DNA of 35,474 nucleotides from Pseudomonadales bacterium (GCA_029248675.1 JAQWIX010000102.1:1-35474), one strand, 5' to 3'; positions 17,465 to 27,124 are shown, counted from the stretch's first letter. Notes: generated by a model from the sequence alone, not told the origin. Numbers and translations: made by a program.

Positions 17465-19606
17465 ATGACAAAGCTCAATTTAGCGAGCAAAACATCAATT
17501 TTTTTGCTGGTCATCTGCTTCTCCACCGGCTTGGGGGTAGGCTGGACAAGCTACCTTAGTAGTAAGGCTTCCATCGAAACCCTCACCTTCGAGCGATTAA
17601 CGGCGATTCAAAGTGCCAAAAGCAACGAAGTTCAGCGCTACTTCGAACAAATAGGCCATCAACTGCAAACTCTGTCGGCTAATCCCACGACCATAGCGGC
17701 GTTGAGTGATTTCAGCCAAGCCTATGCAGGACTGGAAAACACTGAGTCAGATGGCGAACTGGCGTTTCGCAACGGGCCGCTGCATCAGTTTTATCAAACC
17801 GAGTTTTTGCTAGAACTTGACCCCAGTGGAACATCCACTGCTCAGTGGTTAACCACTCAGGCCGATGCCCTGATACCGAAAAGCAGCGGCGGCGTTTATT
17901 TACAGCACCATTACGTTGCAACTAACCCCCATCCGTCAGACGCTAAAGATCTCCTATTCCGAGCAGATCAAGATCTCAGCGCTTACGGACCCGCACATGC
18001 TCGCTACCACGGGTTCTTTCAGCGTTTCGCCAAGAAGTTCAGCTATTACGACATTTTTCTCGTTGACAGCAAAAGCGGCAACATCGTCTATTCGGTATTC
18101 CAAGAAAGTGACTTCGGCACGAGCCTGCTGACCGGCCCCTACCGTAACGCCAACATTGCCCAAGCGTTCAAGCTTGCCAGCAACCCCAGTTCACCCGACG
18201 CCACTTACTTCGTGGACTATCAACCCTACCTGCCCTCCCACAATGCTCCGGCGGCGTTTTTTGCCAGCCCTATATTTCAGGGTGAAGAGCAGTTTGGGGT
18301 CTTAATTTTTCAAATCCCCGTTGACCAGATCAACAATGTCATGACGGGCAATCAACAATGGACCGAGCACGGATTGGGAGCCTCAGGCGAGACCTACCTC
18401 ATAGGTCAGGATTTCACCCTGCGCAACGCTTCACGTTTTTTTATCGAAAATCCTGACGACTACTTTCAAACCTTAGCGGCACTCAATTACCCAAAGCAAA
18501 AATTGATCCTGTTGGAGCGATTCGGAACGTCAATTTTGACTCAGGAAGTCGAAACAGATTCTGTGCTATTCGCACTTCAGGGCAATAGCGGCGCTCATAT
18601 TGTTGACGATTACCGAGAGGTGCCGGTGCTAAGTTCCTATGGCCCTGTGACCATCGGAGACCAACGCTGGGCGGTTATCGCTGAGATCGATACTGCAGAG
18701 GCGTTCGCGCCAATCACTTCGCTGGAGTTGGCCATATCCTTATCTACTTTTGTCATCGGCTTGGTTATCGTCGGCATCGGCATTCGGGTGTCGCGCTCGT
18801 TGACCCAGCCAATCTCAGCCCTGACCAAGGCGGCTCTACAAGTCGGCAACGGAGTTGTTATCGAGCCATTAGATCGGAGCTCCAATGACGAGCTAGGAGA
18901 GCTGACCACTCAATTCAATCAGATGGCCCACAACCTGCATCAGCAGCGTCTGACCATCGACAAACAAACATCGGAGAATTACCAACTCCTGCTCAATGTA
19001 CTCCCTGAGCCCATCGCAAATCGGCTCAAAAACGGCGAAGTCCAGATTGCCGACGCCTTTCCCAGCGTCAGCGTGCTGTTTGCTGACATCGTCGGTTTTA
19101 CTGCGATGTCCCGAGGCGAACCTCCAATCGCGATTTTACGAATGCTGGACGAGCTATTTGGCGCTTTTGATCGAGCCGCCATTGATAACGGGGTGGAAAA
19201 AATAAAAACCATTGGTGATTCTTATATGGCTGTATGTGGCATGCCCGAACCAAATAGCCGCCACGCGGATCAAATTGCCGCGCTGGCTATTGCGATCCTC
19301 CAGTGTTTACGCGAGTTCAACGAGCGTAACGATACGAATCTAAGCATGCGGATCGGCGCTCACAGCGGGTCTGTTGTCGCCGGGGTTGTGGGTACCAGTA
19401 AATACATTTATGACCTTTGGGGCGACACCGTGAACATGGCCAGTCGTATGGAATCCACGGGTATACCGGATCATTTTCAGGTTTCTGAGGACTTCAAAAA
19501 CCAATTGTCTGAGCCTTTTGAAATCGCCTTTCGTGGTGAACTGCAGGTAAAAGGCATTGGCCCGGTGAATACCTACCTAATCTCTGCTCTGCCTCCAACA
19601 GAGTGA
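17465..19606 (+). CDS. Membrane class III adenylate cyclase with extracytoplasmic Cache-like sensor
   Basis: A 713-aa receptor cyclase. A transmembrane helix (about 11-29) is followed by a large periplasmic region (30-415) with Cache-like features (YYDIFLVDSKSGNIVYSVFQESDFGTSL, SPIFQGEEQFGVLIFQI). A second helix (422-441), a HAMP linker (442-495) and a class III cyclase domain (about 534-705) follow. Metal-binding Asp541 (LFADIVGF) and Asp585 (TIGDSYM), adenine-selecting Lys579 and Asp650, and transition-state residues Asn657 and Arg661 (WGDTVNMASRME) are all present, so ATP, not GTP, is the expected substrate and the enzyme should be active. cAMP output would be set by an external ligand. 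It is probably monocistronic, with AGGT upstream of the ATG. Confidence 0.94.
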   Translation: MTKLNLASKTSIFLLVICFSTGLGVGWTSYLSSKASIETLTFERLTAIQSAKSNEVQRYFEQIGHQLQTLSANPTTIAALSDFSQAYAGLENTESDGELAFRNGPLHQFYQTEFLLELDPSGTSTAQWLTTQADALIPKSSGGVYLQHHYVATNPHPSDAKDLLFRADQDLSAYGPAHARYHGFFQRFAKKFSYYDIFLVDSKSGNIVYSVFQESDFGTSLLTGPYRNANIAQAFKLASNPSSPDATYFVDYQPYLPSHNAPAAFFASPIFQGEEQFGVLIFQIPVDQINNVMTGNQQWTEHGLGASGETYLIGQDFTLRNASRFFIENPDDYFQTLAALNYPKQKLILLERFGTSILTQEVETDSVLFALQGNSGAHIVDDYREVPVLSSYGPVTIGDQRWAVIAEIDTAEAFAPITSLELAISLSTFVIGLVIVGIGIRVSRSLTQPISALTKAALQVGNGVVIEPLDRSSNDELGELTTQFNQMAHNLHQQRLTIDKQTSENYQLLLNVLPEPIANRLKNGEVQIADAFPSVSVLFADIVGFTAMSRGEPPIAILRMLDELFGAFDRAAIDNGVEKIKTIGDSYMAVCGMPEPNSRHADQIAALAIAILQCLREFNERNDTNLSMRIGAHSGSVVAGVVGTSKYIYDLWGDTVNMASRMESTGIPDHFQVSEDFKNQLSEPFEIAFRGELQVKGIGPVNTYLISALPPTE

Positions 19607-19631
19607 GACTTCCAATCGGGGCACACGGCTT

Positions 19632-20336
19632 TTATAGGACCATTGGGGCGCCATCGTAATTCAGGAAGCGTCCGGTTTGGCTCATGTCCAGCTCGTGAAA
19701 CCGCTGGGTCAATGCCTGGGCACTTTCTTCTACTGATAAATGAGCCCGGGGACCGCCCATATCTGTGCGTACCCAGCCGGGGTGATAGGCAGCGACCGCA
19801 ATGCCCTTCGCATCGAGCTCGTTACTCAGGGTCACCATAATATTATTGACCCCGGCTTTGGAGGCACGATAAGCGTAAGCATTTCCAGCGTCATGCTGCT
19901 GGCTCCCCATCTGGGAAGAGATAATGGCTACCCGGCCAGCATCACTGTCCATCAGGTGCGATAGAAACGCTTGAACCGTGAAGAAAGGACCCGCGACATT
20001 AATTCTCAGCAGGTCGGCAAAGCCGTCCATTGCGTCTGGGGTTAGAGCATTTTCAGGTCCTGATAGCCCGCTGTAGCCACTGTTGACGCCGGCATTGCAA
20101 ATTAGCAGATCCACAGGACCCTTCACGGCGGCGGATGCTTCAGCCAAGGATTCGGCATCCGCCACATCCAAGGGCAGCACATGGACATTGCTTCCCGGGC
20201 TGGCCAATGTCATCAGCTCCTCTGCCGCCGCAGGGTCTCGACAGGTTGCGAACACCTCGTCAGCTACTGGCCCAAGCTGCTGTACCAAACCCAGCCCTAC
20301 ACCGCGATTGGCTCCGGTTATCACAACTCGTCGCAT
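19632..20336 (-). CDS. Short-chain dehydrogenase/reductase (C-factor-like)
   Basis: A 234-aa classical SDR. It shows the nucleotide-binding TGANRGVGLGL at the N-terminus, CNAGVNSG (NNAG variant), a catalytic Ser in AIISSQMGS and YRASK (Tyr/Lys). AAYHPGWVRTDMGG is typical of the CsgA/C-factor-like and sniffer-like subgroup of carbonyl reductases. The gene follows a GMC oxidoreductase gene after 54 nt in the same direction, suggesting consecutive alcohol/aldehyde redox steps. Its substrate cannot be deduced. It converges on the cyclase gene with a 25-bp gap and no obvious terminator. Confidence 0.92.
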   Translation of the reverse strand: MRRVVITGANRGVGLGLVQQLGPVADEVFATCRDPAAAEELMTLASPGSNVHVLPLDVADAESLAEASAAVKGPVDLLICNAGVNSGYSGLSGPENALTPDAMDGFADLLRINVAGPFFTVQAFLSHLMDSDAGRVAIISSQMGSQQHDAGNAYAYRASKAGVNNIMVTLSNELDAKGIAVAAYHPGWVRTDMGGPRAHLSVEESAQALTQRFHELDMSQTGRFLNYDGAPMVL

Positions 20337-20390
20337 AGCCCCCCCCTATTCATTGGTTTATAGAGTCCATCTGTTTACCGGGCCTCTCGG

Positions 20391-22007
20391 TCAATCGTGG
20401 CCGATACCGCGGATCAAATCCGCCATCCGCTCAGCCATCATTATGGTGGGCGCATTTAGATTTCCGTTTGTAATGTGCGGGAAGATCGATGAATCCACAA
20501 CTCTCAAACAGCTGACGCCTTGCACCTGTCCCGATGAATTAACTACAGCTTCATCATCGGCCCCCATACGGCAGGTGCCGCAAGGGTGATAGGCGCTCTC
20601 CGCATGGGCAGCCACAAAGGCATCCAGTTGTTCATCGGTTTGAGCGTCTGCGCCTGGGCTCAACTCCGGTCCTCGCAGGGCATCCAGAGCTGGTTGGGCA
20701 AAGATTGCCCGAGACTTACGAATAGCCGCTCTAAAGACTCGCCAGTCATCCGCATGACTCATGTAGTTAAAGACTATCTTCGGCGCGTCATCAGGAGAAT
20801 TGCTTCTCAAGGTTACCGAACCGCGGCTCTTGGGTAGCATGGGCCCAACATGAACTTGAAAACCATGTCCGCGTGCTTTAGCTGAGCCATCGTAGGACAT
20901 GGCGGTGGGCAGGAAATGGAATTGAATATCTGGCTGAGATTGGTGCTCATCACTGCGTATAAAGCCTCCAACCTCAAAGTGGTTAGTAGCCCCTAACCCA
21001 GTTTGATTATAGAACCATTGAATGCCGATTTTTGCGCGCCCCAGTAAACCCAGATGTTTATGCAGGGAAATGGGTGTAGTGCACGCTTGCTGAACATAAA
21101 CCTCCAAATGATCCATGAGGTTTTGACCGACGCCAGGGCTATCTGAAACCACCTCAATACCCAGGGACCTTAGATGGCTCTCGGGGCCAATGCCTGAAAG
21201 CATCAACAGCTGAGGCGAGTTAATGGCTCCCGCAGATAAAATGACCTCTCGCCGAGCCTGTATACTGACTTCCTTACCGGCAATTCGGGCAACCAGTCCC
21301 CGGGCTTGTCCGTCGCGGATGTCGATGCGCGTTGCTTGTGCGTGGGTAAGCACACGCAAGTTCGGCCGACTGACGGCTGGTCTCAGGTAGGCCCGGGAGG
21401 ACGAGGAGCGGCGACCTTGAGCAACGGTCATGGGCATAGGACCAAACCCCTCTTGTTGCTCGCCGTTCAAGTCTGGTGTGTAGGGGTAGCCGGCCTCTTT
21501 AGTAGCCTGTAAAAACGAGCCGTAGAGGGGGTTTTTTAGTTGCCCCGTCGTGGTGCCCAGCAACCCTGACCCACCACGATAGGCATCAGCGTTGCGCCCC
21601 TCATCGGCGCACTGAGCTTTTTTAAAGTACGGCAATACCGAGTGGTAATCCCAGCCATCGGCGCCCAAATCCGCCCAGCGATCAAAATCCGCTTGGTTAC
21701 CGCGTACATATACCATGCCGTTAATGGACGAGGACCCGCCCAGCACCCGGCCCCGAGGACAAGCCAGTTGCCTGTTGTTCATGGCAGGCTCAGGCTCGCT
21801 GGCATAGCACCAATCGAACTTAGGCTGCCCCATGGGGAGATAAAATGCCGAAGGCATATCGAGTTGCCAGCTGCCGTCCGACCCGCCCGCTTCCAGCAGC
21901 AGCACCGACACGTTGGGATCTTCACTTAGTCTATTCGCTAAAACGCAGCCTGCGGAGCCGGCGCCTACAATAATGTAATCGGCCTTCAACTGTTCTGGCT
22001 CCACCAC
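20391..22007 (-). CDS. GMC-family FAD-dependent alcohol/choline dehydrogenase-like oxidoreductase
   Basis: A 538-aa glucose-methanol-choline oxidoreductase of normal length. The FAD Rossmann motif VGAGSAGCVLANRLSEDP is at about 15-32, the GMC signature GRVLGGSSSINGMVYVRG follows, then SAGAINSPQLLMLSGIGP. The C-terminal AYHPCGTCRMG and PHITNGNLNAP carry the active-site His and Asn. Such enzymes oxidise alcohols (choline, aliphatic or polyethylene-glycol type) to aldehydes, passing electrons to a quinone or oxygen. The start is one of two adjacent GTG codons; no strong ribosome site is seen, so an upstream coupling is possible. Operon partner of the SDR gene. Confidence 0.94.
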   Translation of the reverse strand: MVEPEQLKADYIIVGAGSAGCVLANRLSEDPNVSVLLLEAGGSDGSWQLDMPSAFYLPMGQPKFDWCYASEPEPAMNNRQLACPRGRVLGGSSSINGMVYVRGNQADFDRWADLGADGWDYHSVLPYFKKAQCADEGRNADAYRGGSGLLGTTTGQLKNPLYGSFLQATKEAGYPYTPDLNGEQQEGFGPMPMTVAQGRRSSSSRAYLRPAVSRPNLRVLTHAQATRIDIRDGQARGLVARIAGKEVSIQARREVILSAGAINSPQLLMLSGIGPESHLRSLGIEVVSDSPGVGQNLMDHLEVYVQQACTTPISLHKHLGLLGRAKIGIQWFYNQTGLGATNHFEVGGFIRSDEHQSQPDIQFHFLPTAMSYDGSAKARGHGFQVHVGPMLPKSRGSVTLRSNSPDDAPKIVFNYMSHADDWRVFRAAIRKSRAIFAQPALDALRGPELSPGADAQTDEQLDAFVAAHAESAYHPCGTCRMGADDEAVVNSSGQVQGVSCLRVVDSSIFPHITNGNLNAPTIMMAERMADLIRGIGHD

Positions 22008-22042
22008 GGTAATAATTGGAAAATGAATAGATACCTAGCGGA

Positions 22043-22258
22043 CTACGTCAGTCGTTGAACATCAATGTGTTGCACATTGATCGAGCTTACTTCGTAATCA
22101 ATAAAGTTCTTGACGTAGTCGGAGTCTTTTTCAGCGGCTAGCGCGCCGAGGGCGGTGGAGATCAGAGCTTCTAGCATTCCTGCTGCATCGGCTCCGTACT
22201 CGCCTGCGTTTTCGCTTAAATTCGCGACGGTTTCTTTCGCCACACTCCACTTCGACAT
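22043..22258 (-). CDS. Small hypothetical protein (71 aa)
   Basis: A 71-aa acidic, probably helical protein preceded by a strong Shine-Dalgarno (AAAGGAGAA), which argues it is real. It has an Ala/Leu-rich helix (GMLEALISTALGALAAEKD) and no signal peptide or transmembrane helix. It is not CsrA, which is the gene usually found next to lysC in related bacteria. It lies between lysC (40 nt) and the GMC oxidoreductase gene (35 nt), so it is likely cotranscribed with both. Function unknown. Confidence 0.7.
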   Translation of the reverse strand: MSKWSVAKETVANLSENAGEYGADAAGMLEALISTALGALAAEKDSDYVKNFIDYEVSSINVQHIDVQRLT

Positions 22259-22298
22259 GCTCGATTCTCCTTTCGGTTAATCCAAAGACCTCAGAGGT

Positions 22299-23525
22299 TC
22301 ACGCCGGCTCTTGATGAAGGTTAAACGCATCGTGTAGAGCACGAACTGCCAGTTCGACATATCGCTCGGCGATCACTACTGAAATTTTTATTTCAGAGGT
22401 CGAGATCATTTGGATATTAATGTTCTCGGTTGCTAGCCTGTCAAATACCTTGGTAGCGACCCCCGCATGGGAGCGCATTCCGACCCCAACAATGGAGACC
22501 TTGGCTATCGCATTGTCACCGGTGACCGTCCTGGCACTGATGTCAGCCGCCACCTCTTTGAGCAAATCCAGCGTTGTATCGTAGTCTTGACGTTTGACGG
22601 TGAAAGTAAAGTCCGTCATCCCGTCCACACCGGTATTTTGCACGATCATGTCGACTTCAATACTTTTTGCGCCCACAGGACCGAGGATTTTTGAGGCGAT
22701 GCCGGGAACATCCGGCACACCCGCTACTGTGATTTTCGCTTCGTCCACTGCGTGGGCGATGCCCGAAACTTCTGCTTGTTCCATGGTTTCGCTCTCCAAT
22801 GTAATCAGGGTCCCGGGACCGGGAATAAAGGTCGACATTACCCGCAGGGGTACGCGGTAGCGACCGGCAAATTCAACAGACCGCGGGTGTAAGACTTTTG
22901 AACCGAGACTGGCGAGTTCCAGCATTTCCTCGAAGGTAATTTGGCTGAGCCGACGCGCGCCTTCGACAATTCTTGGATCGGTTGTGTACACCCCTTCAAC
23001 GTCGGTGCAAATCTCGCATTCATCAGCGCTTAGAGCGGCTGCTAAGGCCACCGCCGAGGTATCCGAACCGCCCCGACCTAGGGTCGTAATGTCCCCTTGA
23101 TCGTTCACGCCTTGAAAGCCCGCCACCACAGGAATGACCCCTTGGTCGATGTCCTGCCGCAGTTTTTCCACTTCGATCTGTTCGATTCGCGCCCGACCGT
23201 GAGCACTGTCCGTACGAAAGCGAATCTGATCCGCAAGATACGACTTGGCCGTAAGGCCGAGCTCGAGTAAGGCGATGCTCAGCAAGGCGACGGTCACTTG
23301 CTCACCAGACGAGGTAAGCACGTCCATTTCACGAGCACTGGGTCGATCTCCCCCAAGCTCTCGCCCCATGGCAACCAGTCGATTGGTCTCCCCAGACATT
23401 GCCGATACTACGACCACCACTTGGTGCCCGCGAGCCTGATAGCCCGCCACACGCTGAGCAACTTGGGCAATGCGCTCGGTTGTGCCTACGCTGGTGCCGC
23501 CATATTTTTGAACAATCAATCCCAT
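22299..23525 (-). CDS. lysC: Aspartate kinase
   Basis: A 408-aa class II aspartokinase that phosphorylates aspartate, the first step toward lysine, threonine, methionine and diaminopimelate. The kinase domain opens with LIVQKYGGTSVG, contains FQGVNDQGDITTLGRGGSDTSAVALAAAL, and is followed by two ACT domains (about 260-400) that normally mediate feedback inhibition by lysine and threonine. The ORF track starts at 23549, but the ATG at 23525 matches the family N-terminus and has AGGAAA six nt upstream. It follows alaS by 72 nt, as in Pseudomonas, where csrA would come next. Confidence 0.97.
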   Translation of the reverse strand: MGLIVQKYGGTSVGTTERIAQVAQRVAGYQARGHQVVVVVSAMSGETNRLVAMGRELGGDRPSAREMDVLTSSGEQVTVALLSIALLELGLTAKSYLADQIRFRTDSAHGRARIEQIEVEKLRQDIDQGVIPVVAGFQGVNDQGDITTLGRGGSDTSAVALAAALSADECEICTDVEGVYTTDPRIVEGARRLSQITFEEMLELASLGSKVLHPRSVEFAGRYRVPLRVMSTFIPGPGTLITLESETMEQAEVSGIAHAVDEAKITVAGVPDVPGIASKILGPVGAKSIEVDMIVQNTGVDGMTDFTFTVKRQDYDTTLDLLKEVAADISARTVTGDNAIAKVSIVGVGMRSHAGVATKVFDRLATENINIQMISTSEIKISVVIAERYVELAVRALHDAFNLHQEPA

Positions 23526-23597
23526 GTTGTTTCCTGCAAGAAAAAGCACATCAACCTGCGCGCCGTCAAAGAGTGTCGCCGCGCCGATCTCAATCAG

Positions 23598-26234
23598 TTA
23601 AGAAGCGAGTTTGTCTTCAACCCACTCGCGAGCCGCGGCAAGAGCTTGCTCTACCGCCTCGGTTTTGTCCCCACCGCCGGCTCGGGCTAAGTCCGGTCTG
23701 CCACCGCCCTTGGCACCCACCACGGGCGCTACGGTTTGCAGCAGTTCGGCGGCTGACAGCCGCTGGGACAGGGCCTTGTTGGTGGCCGCAGCCAGACCGA
23801 CCTTGCCACTATCAACCACGGCGAGCACCACCAACACATCGCCCTGCACTTTCGCCAGCAGACTTTCTAGGACTTTCATCATGGATTTGTTATCACCCTC
23901 GACCTGAGCCGCAAGGACGCTGATGCCGTTAATTTGCACCGCCTCGTTAATTAGGTCCGTGCCCTTGCTCGCTGCCAACTGCTGACCCATTTGTTCAAGC
24001 TGACGAGACAGATCTTTGTTTTCGGCTACCAGCTGCTGAACTTTGTTGACTAACTCTCGTCGACTGACCTTCAAAGTTTGACCTACGGTGATCAGGTCTT
24101 GTTGATCCTCGCGGATCAGTTCAAGCGCAGCACCGCCGGTCACTGCCTCAATGCGGCGAATCCCGGCGGCGATACCACCCTCGCTAACAATTCGGAATAA
24201 ACCAATATCACCAGTGCGTTCCACATGGGTACCGCCACACAGCTCCATGGAAAAACCATCGCCCATGCTCAGCACCCGAACCTCGTCGCCGTATTTCTCG
24301 CCAAATAGCGCCGTCGCCCCGCCCTGCACCGCTTCGTCGTAACCCAACAGCTGGGTATTCACGGAGCTGTTTAGACGAACCTGCTGATTTACTAGATCCT
24401 CTATCCGTTGCAGCTCTTGGGCATCGACGATGGCCGTATGGGCAAAGTCGAAGCGTAGCTTTTCAGCGTTCACCAGAGAGCCCTTTTGCTGCACATGGTC
24501 ACCTAGCACGTCGCGCAGGGCCGCATGTAACAAGTGAGTGGCCGAATGATTAGCGCGGGTCTTGCTGCGCGTCAGCTCATCTACTGACGCCTCTAGGATG
24601 TCTCCAGGACTAATTACGCCTTGGGTAAGCTGGCCAATGTGCAGATACTGATCTCCACTTATTTGGGTGTCGGTAACCGCAAACCGACCGGCCTTGCCCA
24701 CTAGGGCTCCCACATCACCGACCTGCCCACCGCTTTCCGCGTAGAAGGCTGTTTGATTGAGCACCACAACACCAGAATCGTTGCCCGCATCAAGACAGGA
24801 CAGTGGCTCTCCCTCGCTATCAAATACAGCGATCACTTGAGCGTTATTAGCCAGCTGTTCATAACCGCAAAACTCTACCTTGTCTTTCACGCTGATCTTT
24901 TGACCCAGGCTGGTAGAAAAACTGGTGGCCGCTCGGCCCCGCGCCCGCTGCTCTTCCATCGCGACGTCAAATCCCGCCTGATCCACTTCCATATTTAACT
25001 CGCGAGCAACGTCGGCGGTTAAGTCCACGGGAAACCCATAGGTATCGTACAGTTTAAAAGCAACATCACCGGGCAGCGTGGTTCCGGAAACGTCCCCCAA
25101 CTCCTTTTTCAACAGCGCCATACCCTGATTTAAGGTCTCACTGAATCGCGCCTCCTCATCGGCAAGGGCTTTTACCACCTCATCGGCACGTTCGCTCAGC
25201 AACGGGTAGGCATCGCCCATTTCCTCTACCAGCACAGGTACGAGTTTGTGGAAGAAATCCCCTTTGATGTTGAGCTTATAACCATGGCGCAGGCCACGCC
25301 GAATAATTCTGCGCAGCACATAGGCTCGATCTTCGTTTCCCGGCAGTACCCCGTCCGCAATGAGAAACGCACTGCTGCGAATGTGGTCGGCTATCACCCG
25401 TAGAGAGGCTGTATTGAGCACCTCCTTTTGATCCGTGATACCCGCGTGGTTACCAGCCTCGCGCATCAACCGCGCAAACAAATCGATTTCGTAGTTGCTG
25501 TGCACGCCCTGAAGGATGACAGCCATTCGCTCCAAACCCATACCCGTATCAACACCGGGCTGAGGCAGAGAATCCATACTACCGTCGGCATTGCGGTCAA
25601 ACTGGGGGAACACGAGGTTTTGAAATTCAATGAAGCGATCGCCGTCTTCGTCCGCTGACCCGGGCGGGCCTCCAGCGATGCTTGGTCCATGATCTTAAAA
25701 CAATTCTGTGCAGGGACCACAAGGGCCCGTGTCACCCATGGTCCAAAAGTTTTCCTCTAAGTCGATGACGCGCTCAGCCGGAATACCTACTTTGTCCTGC
25801 CAGATTTTTCGTGACTCCCCATCACTGGGGTGAACCGTAATCAGTATTTTGCTGGCATCAAGGCCAACGGTATCTGTGGCGAACTCCCAAGCCCAGGTAA
25901 TGGTTTCTTCCTTAAAGTAGTCACCAAAACTGAAGTTGCCCATCATCTCAAAAAAAGTGTGGTGACGGGCCGTATAGCCAACGTTTTCAAGGTCATTGTG
26001 CTTTCCCCCAGCCCGCACACATCGCTGAGCCGAGGTGGCTCGCGTATAGCCCGGATCCGATTTTCCAAGCAGAGGGTCCTTGAATTGATTCATGCCAGCG
26101 TTGGTAAACAACAATGTTGGATCGTTGTTTGGCACCAGTGAGCTGGAAGGCACGATGCGATGCCCTTTGGACTCATAAAAGGCGAGAAAAGCATTGCGTA
26201 AATCAGCGGTTTTCATGGTGTAAAGACTGGTCAT
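23598..26234 (-). pseudogene. alaS: Alanyl-tRNA synthetase, frame interrupted by one in-frame TAA
   Basis: Full-length (878 codons before the stop) alanyl-tRNA synthetase frame, matching the usual 870-880 aa. The ORF track splits it into 25695-26234 and 23598-25613, but both pieces are in the same frame. The single interruption is a TAA at codon 180 in [12 protein letters not shown]-stop-DHGPSIAGGPPG, where homologues have Tyr. Downstream everything needed is present: the catalytic continuation, the editing-domain zinc/active-site residues HSATH (563-567) and CGGTH (666-670), and the C-terminal oligomerisation domain. The enzyme charges tRNA-Ala and is essential, so a true loss would need a second copy or readthrough; a one-base error is the simplest explanation. 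Start may be Met1 or Met7 ([11 protein letters not shown]). Confidence 0.9.
25695..25697 (-). other. In-frame ochre codon in alaS
   Basis: The minus-strand reading is GAA TTG TTT TAA GAT CAT GGA. One substitution in the third base (TAA to TAC or TAT) restores the conserved Tyr. No frameshift or length change is involved. Confidence 0.95.
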
Positions 26235-26337
26235 TCAAGGAGCGCGAACTATAGAGCATTCCTAGGGCATTTGGCAGGACTGCCAGACCCGAGAAGGCTG
26301 AAAAAACTCGCCCCTGAGCGGACAGAACAGGCCATTT

Positions 26338-26371
26338 TCAAGCCGATAAACGTGATGCTTTAACGGCTTGA
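26338..26371 (-). other. Hairpin between recX and alaS
   Basis: TCAAGCCG pairs with CGGCTTGA (8 bp), then one mismatch, then TAAA with TTTA, around an 8-nt loop. It starts 10 bp after the recX stop on the minus strand. No U-tract follows it, so it may be a 3'-end stabiliser or leader structure of alaS rather than a terminator. Confidence 0.45.
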
Positions 26372-26380
26372 TATCGAGGC

Positions 26381-27124
26381 CTAGTCGAAATTCGAGTCTG
26401 ACCCTGCTTTTGCCTCGGCTTCTCGTAACACTTGATCTATGACTTTGGAGGCCAACCCACCTGAGAAACCTCTGCGAGCTAACAGCCTAGCCAAGCGCCC
26501 TCGGGCCTTTTGCCGCTCTTTCCATTGATCGTCCACCTGATCGTCTCGACTCGCGGAGGGTCCCGCGTCCAAAAAGGCATCGTCCTGAACGAACTCTGCA
26601 TCATCTAGTGGATCTGAGGGGTTTTGCAAGGAACGTCGTTTCGGCCTGTGGGCTTTTTGTGCTTGGGCCAGGGCGCGCTCAAACCACTGCTCTTGATAAG
26701 GCTCTAGCAAGGCTTCGACCAACTCGGTGCCTAAGCCATTTTGTTCGAGCTCTCGAGCGATGAAGCCCGGGCCATAACCACGCTCGACTCGGCTGCGACA
26801 AAATGCTTCGCCATAACGCTCGTCATCAAGCACTTTAAGGCTAACCAACTCTGCAACCACGGCGTCTATTGCTTCCGCGCTAAAACGCCGGGAGAGCTTG
26901 TTCGCCAACTCCAGCCTACTGTACTCGCGCCCAGCCAGTAGGCGCACTCCAGCCGCCATACACTTAGCATAGCCACCATCGGCGGCTTTGCTGTTCTGTT
27001 CCTTACGTGACGCGTCCCTTTGCGGCGTGTAGGAGCGTTCTTGGCGCTGACCTTTGCGCCTACCAACGCCGCCTCGACTACGCTCATCGCTGGACTGACG
27101 AGGTTCTGCCCAATCGCTTGTCAT
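26381..27124 (-). CDS. recX: Regulatory protein RecX, enlarged
   Basis: A 247-aa RecX-family modulator of RecA filaments. The conserved core of three-helix repeats is visible (LLAGREYSRLELANKLSRRF, VVAELVSLKVLDDERYGEAFCRSRVERGYGPGFIARELEQNGL, GRLARLLARRGFSGGLASKVIDQVL). RecX is normally around 150 aa. The extra length is a basic, low-complexity N-terminal tail (about 1-50) and an acidic insertion of about 50 residues (SLQNPSDPLDDAEFVQDDAFLDAG) between helical repeats. It lies downstream of recA in the same direction, separated by a hairpin and a repeat-rich leader, the usual arrangement that keeps RecX below RecA levels. Confidence 0.93.
   Translation of the reverse strand: MTSDWAEPRQSSDERSRGGVGRRKGQRQERSYTPQRDASRKEQNSKAADGGYAKCMAAGVRLLAGREYSRLELANKLSRRFSAEAIDAVVAELVSLKVLDDERYGEAFCRSRVERGYGPGFIARELEQNGLGTELVEALLEPYQEQWFERALAQAQKAHRPKRRSLQNPSDPLDDAEFVQDDAFLDAGPSASRDDQVDDQWKERQKARGRLARLLARRGFSGGLASKVIDQVLREAEAKAGSDSNFD

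Noticed and set aside
23598-26234. Split alaS as two functional chains or a recoded stop codon
   Set aside because: The break falls inside a conserved catalytic motif with about 27 conserved codons between TAA and the next GTG start, unlike natural split enzymes; other genes in the window end normally at TAA, so genome-wide reassignment is not supported.
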